A stretch of 64,000 nt of DNA from the NCBI RefSeq assembly GCF_030123325.1, contig NZ_CP126106.1, positions 184,001-248,000 on the forward strand, given 5' to 3'. How positions within the stretch are numbered: position 1 is the first letter of the stretch; each line of letters begins with the position of its first letter. Made by a program: the position numbers and the translations under genes. This stretch comes from Peribacillus simplex (GTDB lineage Bacteria > Bacillota > Bacilli > Bacillales > DSM-1321). Below the pieces are notes generated by a model, which searched no databases, was not told the DNA's origin, and worked only from the letters and a program-made list of their open reading frames with translations. Positions 57,134 through 64,000 of the stretch are shown piece after piece.

Positions 57134-59932
57134 ATGGGTTTTAAGAAGAAGCAAATGGTGGGATTTGGTTTAATCTTGCTTTTCTTGGCTATTTTACTTT
57201 CTTTCATGATGGTTACGCTTAACAATTTAAAGAGCAGCATGACTGAAATAGTTGAAAATCGCTATGAAAAAGTTCAAGATTCGATGGAAATCCGTCAGCT
57301 TTTTTCCAGGTCGGACCGTGAGATCCTGTTTGCAGCTAATGATGCAAACAAAGAAGAAAGAGCAGAGAGCCTCGAAATCATCAATGAGAATCATAGTTTG
57401 ATTGAGTCTAAAATTGCTGGGTTATCAGGTTCGTTAAATAAGGCGAAAGCAAAGCAATTATTGAAAGAGTTCGAGACTCAATATGCTTCTTACTCCATAA
57501 CGGAGGCTGAGATCATCCAAAAGATAAAGTCGGGAGACTCTTCGAGTCTAACAAGCCTGATGGATGACCAGAGGGAAAAACGAACGAAAGTCATCAGTAC
57601 GATGGACGACTTTAAGGATTATCAAGAAGGTGTCATGAAAGATACATTAAGTAATTCGAAACAAACCTATGAAGATATGATCGGTTTTGTAATTTTTGCT
57701 GTTATTCTCAGCATTTTGGTTATTTCCGTAACAGTTGTTTGGATGATTCGCAGTACATCGAAAGATCTGCAATCGATTACGAAGGTCATCGAAAATATCG
57801 ATTATAAAAATTTATCGGTCATACCAAGAGTTCCGGTTCGGACTACTGATGAAATTGGTGATATAGCGAGATCGTTCAATGATATGGCGGAATCGCTTGA
57901 AGACTATAATCGAAAAGAGAAAGATTTCACCGAAAAGATCAGTGAACAGAACTGGATCCAGACCCGTGTTGCAGATATAGCTACCATGTATCAGCGCATT
58001 GTTGATGTGGAAGTTCTGGCTGACCGGTTCATTACAAGGCTTGCACCGATGATGGGAGCTTCAATTGGAGCTTTTTACGTCAAACGGGGTGAGGGTGTGG
58101 ATATGCGTTTTGTAAAGCTTGCCAGCTTTGCTGGAGATGGCGAAGACTCAGGCAGACGTGAATTCCGTCTTGGCGAAGGGTTGATCGGACAATGCGCCCT
58201 TGAAAAGAAATCCAAAGTCATTGATGATATCCCTGAAGATTTTCAATTGGTTACGACAGGATTGGGGGAAGTTAACCCGAAAAGCATTGTCATTGCGCCA
58301 GTCGTTTTTAAGGATGAAGTTGTGGCGATGGTTGAACTGGCAAGTTTGGAGACTTTTACGAAGTTGCAAAAATCTTTCCTTAACCAGGTTCTTGATACTC
58401 TAGGAATCACGATTAATAATGTAGAGGGCCGGATGGAAATAGAGCGTTTATTGAAAGAATCACAAGCACAGACCGAAGAGTTACAGGCTCAATCGGAAGA
58501 ATTGCAGTCACAGTCAGAGGAAATGCAAGCCCAATCGGAGGAACTGCAAACCCAGGCTGAAGAGTTGCGAATGATCAATGAACAATTAGAAGAGAGAAAT
58601 CGTGAAACTGAAGAAAAATCGAAAGAGCTTCAAGTCGCAAAACAAAATCTTGAAAAACAAGCGGAAGAATTAAAGTTAAGTTCAAAATATAAATCTGAGT
58701 TCATGGCAAATATGTCCCATGAATTGCGGACGCCGCTCAATAGTATTCTGATTTTATCAGAAATGCTTTCAGATCCAAATGATAGTAAATTAAATGAAGA
58801 GCAACAGGAATTCGCTCGTGTCATTAATTCATCGGGCCAAGATTTATTAACGTTGATCAATGACATTTTGGATTTATCAAAAGTTGAAGTCGGAAAGCTT
58901 GAAGTTGTCTTTGACGAAATGAATTTGAGTGAACTTCCTGAGTTATTGCACCGTAACTTCGACCATGTAGCGAAGAAAAAGAACATTGACTTTATAATAG
59001 AAAAAAGTAAAAACGTTCCGGATATTTTCTTTACGGATGAACAGCGCTTCCAGCAAATTTTGAAAAACCTATTATCCAATGCATTTAAATTCACGGAAAA
59101 AGGTTCTGTGTCCGTCCAAATCCAAAAAGCTGATGAAGAAAATGTAGCACAATGGATACAGACAAAAGGAGCTAGCAATTGGGTTGAAATTAAGGTGACG
59201 GATACGGGCATCGGAATATCAAAAGAGAAGCAAAAACTTATCTTTGAAGCGTTCCAGCAAGGTGACGGAGCTACTATGAGGAAATATGGCGGTACGGGCC
59301 TAGGGCTATCGATTTGCCGGGAGTTTGCCAAACTTCTGGGAGGCTGGGTCATTGTAGATAGTGAAGAAGGGCAAGGCAGTACCTTTACTTTCTTTATTCC
59401 AAGCATGCCAGAGGGCTTCAAAAATGTCGGTGAAGCAATAGCTGCTTCTCCGGAAGTGGCAGCAGCTAACCACGATGATACTGCAGCGCCTTTTGGCGGT
59501 GAAGGAGAATCGGATGTAGTTATAATGGATGAAGAAGATCGGGATAAGGCCAAACCATTCTGCAATAAAACAGTACTGGTCGTCGATGATGATCACCGTA
59601 ATATATTTGCGCTGAAAAATGCGCTGAAGCATGAGGGGATGGAAATCCTTACAGCTGAAAACGGCTACGAATGTTTGGAACTCCTTGAAAAAGGAAACGA
59701 TATAGATGTTATATTGATGGATATCATGATGCCAGGCATGGACGGTTACGAAACGATGACAAGAATTCGCGAGCAAAGTAAGTTCGAGGATCTTCCAATC
59801 ATCGCGCTAACTGCGAAAGCGATGAAAGGCGATAGGGAAAAATGCCTTAAGGCCGGCGCTTCCGATTATGTCAGCAAGCCATTGAAATTGGATCAGCTGC
59901 TATCCGTCCTAAGAGTATGGCTGACTAATTGA
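57134..59932 (+). CDS. rsbK: RsbK-like hybrid sensor histidine kinase
   Basis: A 932-residue membrane kinase. Helix (about 6-28), a CHASE3-like extracytoplasmic helical domain, second helix (about 180-205), HAMP (to about 260), GAF (about 285-430), a Glu/Gln-rich heptad coiled coil (about 440-520, repeated TEELQAQSEELQ pattern), HisKA with phospho-acceptor His529 (MSHELRTPLN), HATPase (NLLSNAFKF, DTGIGIS, GGTGLGLS) and a C-terminal receiver with Asp863 (LMDIMMPGMDG). Same domain order as B. cereus RsbK, which activates sigma-B through RsbY and is tuned by RsbM methylation in its coiled coil. ATG 57134 follows AGGTGGGCGGG. Confidence 0.85.
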   Translation: MGFKKKQMVGFGLILLFLAILLSFMMVTLNNLKSSMTEIVENRYEKVQDSMEIRQLFSRSDREILFAANDANKEERAESLEIINENHSLIESKIAGLSGSLNKAKAKQLLKEFETQYASYSITEAEIIQKIKSGDSSSLTSLMDDQREKRTKVISTMDDFKDYQEGVMKDTLSNSKQTYEDMIGFVIFAVILSILVISVTVVWMIRSTSKDLQSITKVIENIDYKNLSVIPRVPVRTTDEIGDIARSFNDMAESLEDYNRKEKDFTEKISEQNWIQTRVADIATMYQRIVDVEVLADRFITRLAPMMGASIGAFYVKRGEGVDMRFVKLASFAGDGEDSGRREFRLGEGLIGQCALEKKSKVIDDIPEDFQLVTTGLGEVNPKSIVIAPVVFKDEVVAMVELASLETFTKLQKSFLNQVLDTLGITINNVEGRMEIERLLKESQAQTEELQAQSEELQSQSEEMQAQSEELQTQAEELRMINEQLEERNRETEEKSKELQVAKQNLEKQAEELKLSSKYKSEFMANMSHELRTPLNSILILSEMLSDPNDSKLNEEQQEFARVINSSGQDLLTLINDILDLSKVEVGKLEVVFDEMNLSELPELLHRNFDHVAKKKNIDFIIEKSKNVPDIFFTDEQRFQQILKNLLSNAFKFTEKGSVSVQIQKADEENVAQWIQTKGASNWVEIKVTDTGIGISKEKQKLIFEAFQQGDGATMRKYGGTGLGLSICREFAKLLGGWVIVDSEEGQGSTFTFFIPSMPEGFKNVGEAIAASPEVAAANHDDTAAPFGGEGESDVVIMDEEDRDKAKPFCNKTVLVVDDDHRNIFALKNALKHEGMEILTAENGYECLELLEKGNDIDVILMDIMMPGMDGYETMTRIREQSKFEDLPIIALTAKAMKGDREKCLKAGASDYVSKPLKLDQLLSVLRVWLTN

Positions 59933-59964
59933 TTGATAGTACGTACGGGTAAGGAAGGTTTTGC

Positions 59965-60798
59965 ATGAAGGATACTTTAACGATTGAAGAAAGAGAAGAT
60001 TTGGAAATCGAATTATTATTAGAGGCCATTTATTCGGTTTCTGGCTTTGACTTTCGTAAATATATGCGTTCTTCAATAAAAAGAAGAGTTGAAAATAGAA
60101 TGAGACTGGACCATATTCGCAGGATTAGCGGAATGATAGAAATGGTTTTATATGAAAAAGGGTATGTCGAGAAGCTTTTGAGAGATTTTTCAATAAATGT
60201 CACTGAAATGTTTCGCGATCCGGAGTTCTTTAAAGCCTTTCGTTTGAATATTGTACCGCTCCTGAAAAAACTTCCTGAAATCAGAATTTGGCATGCGGGT
60301 TGTTCGACCGGTGAAGAAGCCTTTTCCATGGCTATCATCCTCAAGGAAGAAGGACTTTATGATAAGGCAAGGATTTATGCCACTGATATGAATGATGAAG
60401 TTATCCGTCATGCGGAAAAAGGGATATTACCTTTAAATAGAATGCAGTCTTATACGAAAAACTACTTGCAAGCTGGAGGTAACCAGGAATTTTCGGAGTA
60501 TTATACAACCGATTATCAAAATGCGTATCTTCATTCGGATCTCCTTAAAAACATTGTGTTTTTCCAGCATAATTTAGTTACTGATGGTTCGTTCAATGAG
60601 TTTCATATCATCATGTGCCGGAATGTGATGATTTACTTTACCGGTGAATTACAGACCTATGTTAATCAGTTGTTTTATGACAGTCTTTGCAAAGATGGCT
60701 TCCTTGCGGTTGGCAGTAAGGAGACGCTTCATACATCATCCTTTTCGGAAGATTATGAGGACTTTGACTCAAAGGAACGAATTTATCGGAAATTGTAA
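59965..60798 (+). CDS. rsbM: RsbM-like CheR-type methyltransferase
   Basis: A 277-residue CheR methyltransferase: N-terminal helical domain (residues 1-80), SAM-binding motif HAGCSTGEEAFSMAI (about 112-126), MFRDPEFFKAF and the C-terminal FHIIMCRNVMIYF active-site region. Outside chemotaxis, in B. cereus the equivalent RsbM methylates Glu residues of RsbK and dampens sigma-B. No chemotaxis gene is near, and the gene follows the hybrid kinase by 32 bp, so this role is most likely. ATG follows GGAAGG. Confidence 0.85.
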   Translation: MKDTLTIEEREDLEIELLLEAIYSVSGFDFRKYMRSSIKRRVENRMRLDHIRRISGMIEMVLYEKGYVEKLLRDFSINVTEMFRDPEFFKAFRLNIVPLLKKLPEIRIWHAGCSTGEEAFSMAIILKEEGLYDKARIYATDMNDEVIRHAEKGILPLNRMQSYTKNYLQAGGNQEFSEYYTTDYQNAYLHSDLLKNIVFFQHNLVTDGSFNEFHIIMCRNVMIYFTGELQTYVNQLFYDSLCKDGFLAVGSKETLHTSSFSEDYEDFDSKERIYRKL

Positions 60799-60799
60799 A

Positions 60800-60838
60800 A
60801 AGAAAGAGTCCGCATATAAGCGGACTCTTTCTTTTTGA
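60800..60838 (+). terminator. rsbKM terminator
   Basis: AGAAAGAGTCCGC / GCGGACTCTTTCT with an ATATAA loop and T run. Confidence 0.9.
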
Positions 60839-60875
60839 TTTAGTGCATTATTTTCACTTTTTTTTGCATTTCTAT

Positions 60876-60901
60876 GTTTAAGGTGCCGGAAGAAGGGGTA
60901 T
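60876..60901 (+). promoter_or_regulatory. Sigma-B promoter of rsbY-like gene
   Basis: GTTTAA (60876-60881) and GGGTAT (60896-60901) with a 14-bp spacer: a perfect sigma-B consensus. Confidence 0.85.
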
Positions 60902-61061
60902 ATATAATGAGTTGGTCTCCATCCAGAATCGCTGCCATGGTTTATCATTATCAAATGAGACAGAACTTCGTTATAATATTTAAGGGAGTTTTAGAAAGTA
61001 CCGATCCATATAATGAAGATAAATGTTGCCGCTCGATATAAGCCAAAAGGGGAATGAAAGA

Positions 61062-62204
61062 ATGACGATTTTAATCGTAGATGATAACCAGGTTAACCTT
61101 TTCGTTATAGAGAAAATTCTAAAACGAGCTGGCTATACGGATTTTCTATCATTAACTTCAGCTGTTGAGATGTTTGAATATTTACAGATGGATAGTCCGC
61201 AACCTAAAGAGACTTCAGTTGATATCATTCTGCTTGATATCATGATGCCGGAGATCGATGGGATAGAAGCGTGCAGGAGACTTCAAAGTATTCCTCACCT
61301 TAGAGATATACCCGTCATTTTTGTGACCGCCCTTGAAGATTCAAATAAGGTCGCCGAGGCACTTGATGTTGGTGGAATCGATTATATAATGAAGCCTATC
61401 AATAAAATAGATTTACTTGCGAGGATTCGCGTAGGGTTAAGACTTAAATATGAAAAAGATTGGCATAAAATGCAGGATGAAAAAATCCGCAATGAATTGG
61501 ATCTTTCCATGCAGGTTCAAAGCAGCTTATTAAGTGAACCCATTATAAATGACCACTTAACTATAAGGGCATCATACTTACCTGCGAATAAATTAGCAGG
61601 GGATATGTACTACTGGCACCGCATCGATGAAAATAGGTATGGGATCATCCTGTTGGATATGATGGGGCATGGCATATCCGCCTCACTTGTGTGCATGTTC
61701 ATTTCCTCCGTATTGAGGGATGCCATCAGGACACATACAGATCCAGTGGCAGTAATAAACGAAATGAATCACTGGATGAGTACCCTTAATAAAGAAGATA
61801 ATCAAGTGCATTATTATTTTACCGCGATTTATATGATCATTGATACAGAGCAAAAGACAGTGGAATATGTAAATGCCGGACATCCTCCGGGATTTGCTTT
61901 AATGGACGATGGGAAAGTGGCCTCACTTTCAAAAGGGACATGTCCTGTTGGGTTCTTCTCGGAAATGAAAATAGAGAAATCCGTCATTCATTATGAAGAG
62001 AAGATTCAGCTGATGCTATTTACGGATGGAGTCATGGAAGCGATAGATCGAGAAGGGACGGAAGGACTCGACCAAATAAAAGAAGCGGTCTCGACGAGAT
62101 GGTTTGATTGTAAAGAATCTCCCCCTATCGATTTTTTGATGCCCCCGGAAATGCAGCAAGATCAACCTGATGATATGTGTGTTGTTGTTATTCAAGCAAA
62201 TTGA
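61062..62204 (+). CDS. rsbY: RsbY-like response-regulator PP2C phosphatase
   Basis: A 380-residue protein: N-terminal receiver (residues 1-125, phospho-Asp in LLDIMMPEIDG) followed by a SpoIIE/RsbU-type PP2C domain (about 165-375, GDMYYWH, LLDMMGHGISA, VNAGHPPG, LFTDGVMEA). It dephosphorylates RsbV-P and thereby frees sigma-B; phosphate from the hybrid kinase activates the receiver. The sigma-B promoter 160 bp upstream gives positive feedback. Start ATG 61062 with AAAGGGGAATG; ATG 61023 is an alternative. RsbV, RsbW and SigB genes are not in the window. Confidence 0.88.
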   Translation: MTILIVDDNQVNLFVIEKILKRAGYTDFLSLTSAVEMFEYLQMDSPQPKETSVDIILLDIMMPEIDGIEACRRLQSIPHLRDIPVIFVTALEDSNKVAEALDVGGIDYIMKPINKIDLLARIRVGLRLKYEKDWHKMQDEKIRNELDLSMQVQSSLLSEPIINDHLTIRASYLPANKLAGDMYYWHRIDENRYGIILLDMMGHGISASLVCMFISSVLRDAIRTHTDPVAVINEMNHWMSTLNKEDNQVHYYFTAIYMIIDTEQKTVEYVNAGHPPGFALMDDGKVASLSKGTCPVGFFSEMKIEKSVIHYEEKIQLMLFTDGVMEAIDREGTEGLDQIKEAVSTRWFDCKESPPIDFLMPPEMQQDQPDDMCVVVIQAN

Positions 62205-62209
62205 AGAAG

Positions 62210-62240
62210 GAAGAGGCGGCAGATTATCTGCCGCCTCTTC
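62210..62240 (+). terminator. rsbY hairpin
   Basis: A perfect 14-bp stem, GAAGAGGCGGCAGA / TCTGCCGCCTCTTC, right after the stop; only a short T-rich sequence follows. Confidence 0.75.
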
Positions 62241-62319
62241 TCTATAAAAAGGGGGGGCACTTTTATATGAAATGAGAATGTTCGTTAAGAGTGTGAATCC
62301 TGTATTCGGCTATTTGCAA

Positions 62320-62490
62320 TTAACGGTCATCTTTCAATTTACTAATGCCATCTTGGAGATTGCCTTTTAATTTATCGACTTTACCTTCTGCTTGTAAGTG
62401 AGGATCATTTTTCGCGTTTCCGACTTGGTCTTTCGTTTCACCTTTAACTTTATTTACAACACTTTTTACTTTGTCTGATAAACCGCTCAT
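62320..62490 (-). CDS. csbD: CsbD-family stress protein
   Basis: A 56-residue, Lys/Asp/Gln-rich helical protein with the CsbD signature NKVKGETKDQVGNAKNDP and a second KGNLQDG half. CsbD is a general stress protein of unknown function and a classical sigma-B-dependent gene. GGAGGTAAC precedes two adjacent ATG codons (62493 and 62490). A consensus sigma-B promoter lies 33-57 bp upstream. Missed by size cut-offs, but well supported. Confidence 0.9.
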   Translation of the reverse strand: MSGLSDKVKSVVNKVKGETKDQVGNAKNDPHLQAEGKVDKLKGNLQDGISKLKDDR

Positions 62491-62522
62491 CATGTTACCT
62501 CCTTTTTCTTTATATGCTATAT

Positions 62523-62547
62523 ATACCCATGAAGTGTATGGGTAAAC
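62523..62547 (-). promoter_or_regulatory. Sigma-B promoter of csbD
   Basis: On the minus strand GTTTAC (62547-62542) and GGGTAT (62528-62523), 13-bp spacer: near-perfect sigma-B consensus. Confidence 0.85.
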
Positions 62548-62569
62548 CTGATTTATATGAGAAAGGAGT

Positions 62570-63328
62570 TTAAGAAGCGATTATTGCCCTTTTGCTTAAC
62601 CTTTGGATGAACTGATATGACCGATCGATGATATGATCTTTGTCATGATCCAACGAGGCCACATGATATGAATTTTCAAGGGGCGCCATCTCCTTATCAC
62701 CGGACATGACAGCATCGTAAATCTGATAGGAGCAAGAGTCTGGTACAACGTGATCTTCTGGAGAATGAAAGATTAGTATTGGGCAAGAAACGTCTACTAG
62801 TTTTTGACTAGTATGTTCCATTATATCGAGCAATTGATTAATCGCTTTTGCCGGAACTTGGTCATATGTGATTTCTTTAGTTGTATCGTCTTTTATGTCA
62901 GGCTTGCCTTCAGGAACGAAGCGCGGAACCGATTGGTTACGATATTTTTCATATTCAGGAACTTGGAGAGCGGCATTGATGGTGAGAATTCCATCACAAG
63001 CCACTTTTGTCGCTAAATCGAGAACAAGGGCGCCTCCCATTGATTGTCCGATGGCGAATACATGGGTGCATGTTCGCTTTAATTTTGCATAAGCCATTTC
63101 AACATCTTGTATCCATTCCTGATAATGACTCGTTTCCATTTCATATTCATCCGTTCCGTGGCCCGCCAGTCGAGGAGCGAAGACAGTAAAGCCTTTGGCG
63201 GCGAATTTTTCACCTAAATACCTTACACTTTGTGGCGTTCCGTTAAAACCATGGCAAATAAGAATGCCGATAGAATTGCCGGGTAAGAAAAAAGATTCCG
63301 CACCTGGTATTACCATTGCTGCTGTCAT
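62570..63328 (-). CDS. Alpha/beta-hydrolase carboxylesterase (Est30/monoacylglycerol-lipase-like)
   Basis: A 252-residue cytoplasmic hydrolase: HGFNGTPQ near the N terminus (oxyanion region), GQSMGGAL with the catalytic Ser (about 94), HSPEDHVVP with the catalytic Asp (about 195) and a late His in SYHVASLDHD (about 225). Similar to the thermostable carboxylesterase/monoacylglycerol lipase group of Bacillus. AAAGGAGATGGG precedes ATG 63328. Divergent from the rRNA operon, with no visible link to its neighbours. Confidence 0.88.
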   Translation of the reverse strand: MTAAMVIPGAESFFLPGNSIGILICHGFNGTPQSVRYLGEKFAAKGFTVFAPRLAGHGTDEYEMETSHYQEWIQDVEMAYAKLKRTCTHVFAIGQSMGGALVLDLATKVACDGILTINAALQVPEYEKYRNQSVPRFVPEGKPDIKDDTTKEITYDQVPAKAINQLLDIMEHTSQKLVDVSCPILIFHSPEDHVVPDSCSYQIYDAVMSGDKEMAPLENSYHVASLDHDKDHIIDRSYQFIQRLSKRAIIAS

Positions 63329-63633
63329 AATCCCATCTCCTTTAATTTAGCTAAGTTTTATTGAAAGAAAGTTCATAAATAAAATTAACTATTCCGATTA
63401 TTTTACTTGGTTATATAATAGCATACGGAAAAATGTGAAGTCAACTTGGTTATATTCCGAATTTCATTATCATTATGAAGCATTAAAAAAAGGATATAAA
63501 GATACTTATTAGACCTATTCCATGTATCGTTGCCATTCTTTCTACTATATAAGTACTGTCTTGTATTTGTTGATAAAATGAAGAAGCTAATAACCGGTGC
63601 AAGATATAAATATAAGAAATAGAAAAAAAGGCG

Positions 63634-63662
63634 TTGACTTTAAAGTGAAATGGGATTAATAT
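63634..63662 (+). promoter_or_regulatory. rRNA promoter P1
   Basis: TTGACT (63634-63639), 17-bp spacer, TAATAT (63657-63662). First of three tandem sigma-A promoters before the 16S gene. The 640-bp gap from the esterase holds only these promoters and leader. Confidence 0.75.
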
Positions 63663-63730
63663 AAATAAGCACCAACTAAGACAAACGAAAAACTTCATCA
63701 CTTTCGGCAGATTGCTGAAAGAAATAACTG

Positions 63731-63759
63731 TTGACTTCTTTTTATGAAAATGATAAGAT
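63731..63759 (+). promoter_or_regulatory. rRNA promoter P2
   Basis: TTGACT (63731-63736), 17-bp spacer, TAAGAT (63754-63759). Confidence 0.75.
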
Positions 63760-63814
63760 GAAATGGTCGCTGAAAAACACAGTGATTTAAAATAAGTTAA
63801 AAACTTCGCAGAAG

Positions 63815-63843
63815 TTGACAACTAATCAATAAGATGTTATGAT
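63815..63843 (+). promoter_or_regulatory. rRNA promoter P3
   Basis: TTGACA (63815-63820), 17-bp spacer, TATGAT (63838-63843). The -35 overlaps an inverted repeat AACTTC-GCA-GAAGTT (63802-63816). Confidence 0.85.
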
Positions 63844-63854
63844 GAATAAACAGC

Positions 63855-63894
63855 CGTTCGAAAGAACGAATGTGAAAATGCTCTTTGAAAACTG
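63855..63894 (+). promoter_or_regulatory. rRNA leader hairpin and boxA antiterminator
   Basis: CGTTC-GAAA-GAACG (63855-63868) is a GNRA-capped hairpin. TGCTCTTTGAAAACT (63879-63893) is the boxA-like element conserved in Bacillus rRNA leaders. Confidence 0.75.
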
Positions 63895-63967
63895 AACAAA
63901 ACAAAGCGCCAACGTTAAATTTTAAGTGAGCACACACTATCAAAAAAGCAAATGAGCAAGTCAAACA

Positions 63968-64000
63968 TTTCTTCGGAGAGTTTGATCCTGGCTCAGGACG
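63968..64000 (+). rRNA. rrs: 16S ribosomal RNA, 5' end only
   Basis: The last bases carry the universal 5' start of 16S rRNA (GAGAGTTTGATCCTGGCTCA); the gene continues beyond the window. It opens an rRNA operon reading rightward, away from the esterase gene. Confidence 0.97.

Noticed and set aside
58630..59565. 311-codon minus-strand frame inside the hybrid kinase gene
   Set aside because: Antisense to the conserved HisKA/HATPase region; composition is Ser/Phe-rich, as expected for a shadow frame.
10319..63977. Many of the intergenic hairpins as small RNAs
   Set aside because: Most end in T tracts just after stop codons and are adequately explained as terminators.

Overview
The window is a low-GC Gram-positive chromosome segment. 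The purine-rich ribosome binding sites, the rho-independent terminators with long T tracts, the gene families (CspC, CadC/CadA, PrsA-like, NagP/NagAB, EfeUOB, YhfH, RsbK/RsbM/RsbY-type genes) and the 16S rRNA 5' end at the right edge all fit a Bacillaceae species. A Peribacillus (Bacillus simplex-like) relative is plausible, but that is inference. No prophage, intact transposase, CRISPR array or tRNA gene was seen.

Layout. 1-6.2 kb: cell-surface locus with two WxL-domain proteins, a WxL-partner protein (DUF916/DUF3324) and a class A-type sortase. 6.3-10.3 kb: a truncated gene, cspC, then the cadmium/zinc resistance pair cadC-cadA with its operator. 10.6-12.1 kb: hflX followed by a striking cluster of DnaA-box-like 9-mers. 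12.5-20.2 kb: reductive pyrimidine (or hydantoin) catabolism operon (preT, preA, dihydropyrimidinase, NCS1 permease, a small unknown protein) with a PucR-type regulator. 20.3-21.2 kb: five tandem genes for YhfH-like zinc-ribbon miniproteins on the minus strand. 21.6-27.1 kb: lipid kinase, Na+/H+ antiporter, acetyltransferase and a HemY/CgoX-type oxidase. 27.7-32.1 kb: XRE-cupin regulator plus potABCD polyamine importer. 32.4-38.2 kb: PrsA-like foldase, two copies of a palindromic repeat, a YtxH-family stress protein, and MarR plus MMPL exporter. 38.3-44 kb: N-acetylglucosamine regulon (SIS protein, nagR, nagB, nagA against divergent nagP, with NagR-type operators between them). 44-44.8 kb: graveyard of siderophore-uptake gene fragments. 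44.8-49.8 kb: FtsH-like protease, peptide deformylase, and a DHA2 multidrug exporter divergent from its MarR regulator. 49.9-53.9 kb: Fur-controlled efeO-efeB-efeU iron importer. 54-56.8 kb: DUF4395 protein, an iron-box-preceded CxxC miniprotein, MerR regulator, CNNM/CBS transporter. 57.1-62.5 kb: an RsbK/RsbM/RsbY-like sigma-B activation module with sigma-B-type promoters in front of the phosphatase gene and of csbD. 62.6-64 kb: an esterase, then three tandem promoters and the leader of an rRNA operon whose 16S gene begins at the right edge.

The genes are mostly self-contained regulator-plus-effector units for metal homeostasis (cad, efe), nutrient scavenging (pyrimidines, polyamines, GlcNAc), envelope functions and general stress. 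Several short intergenic signals (DnaA-box cluster, Fur boxes, sigma-B promoters, NagR sites, perfect palindromes) link them to regulation and are listed separately. The most unusual items are the DnaA-box cluster, the YhfH array, the WxL-sortase locus, the repeat family, and the Fur-box-associated miniprotein.
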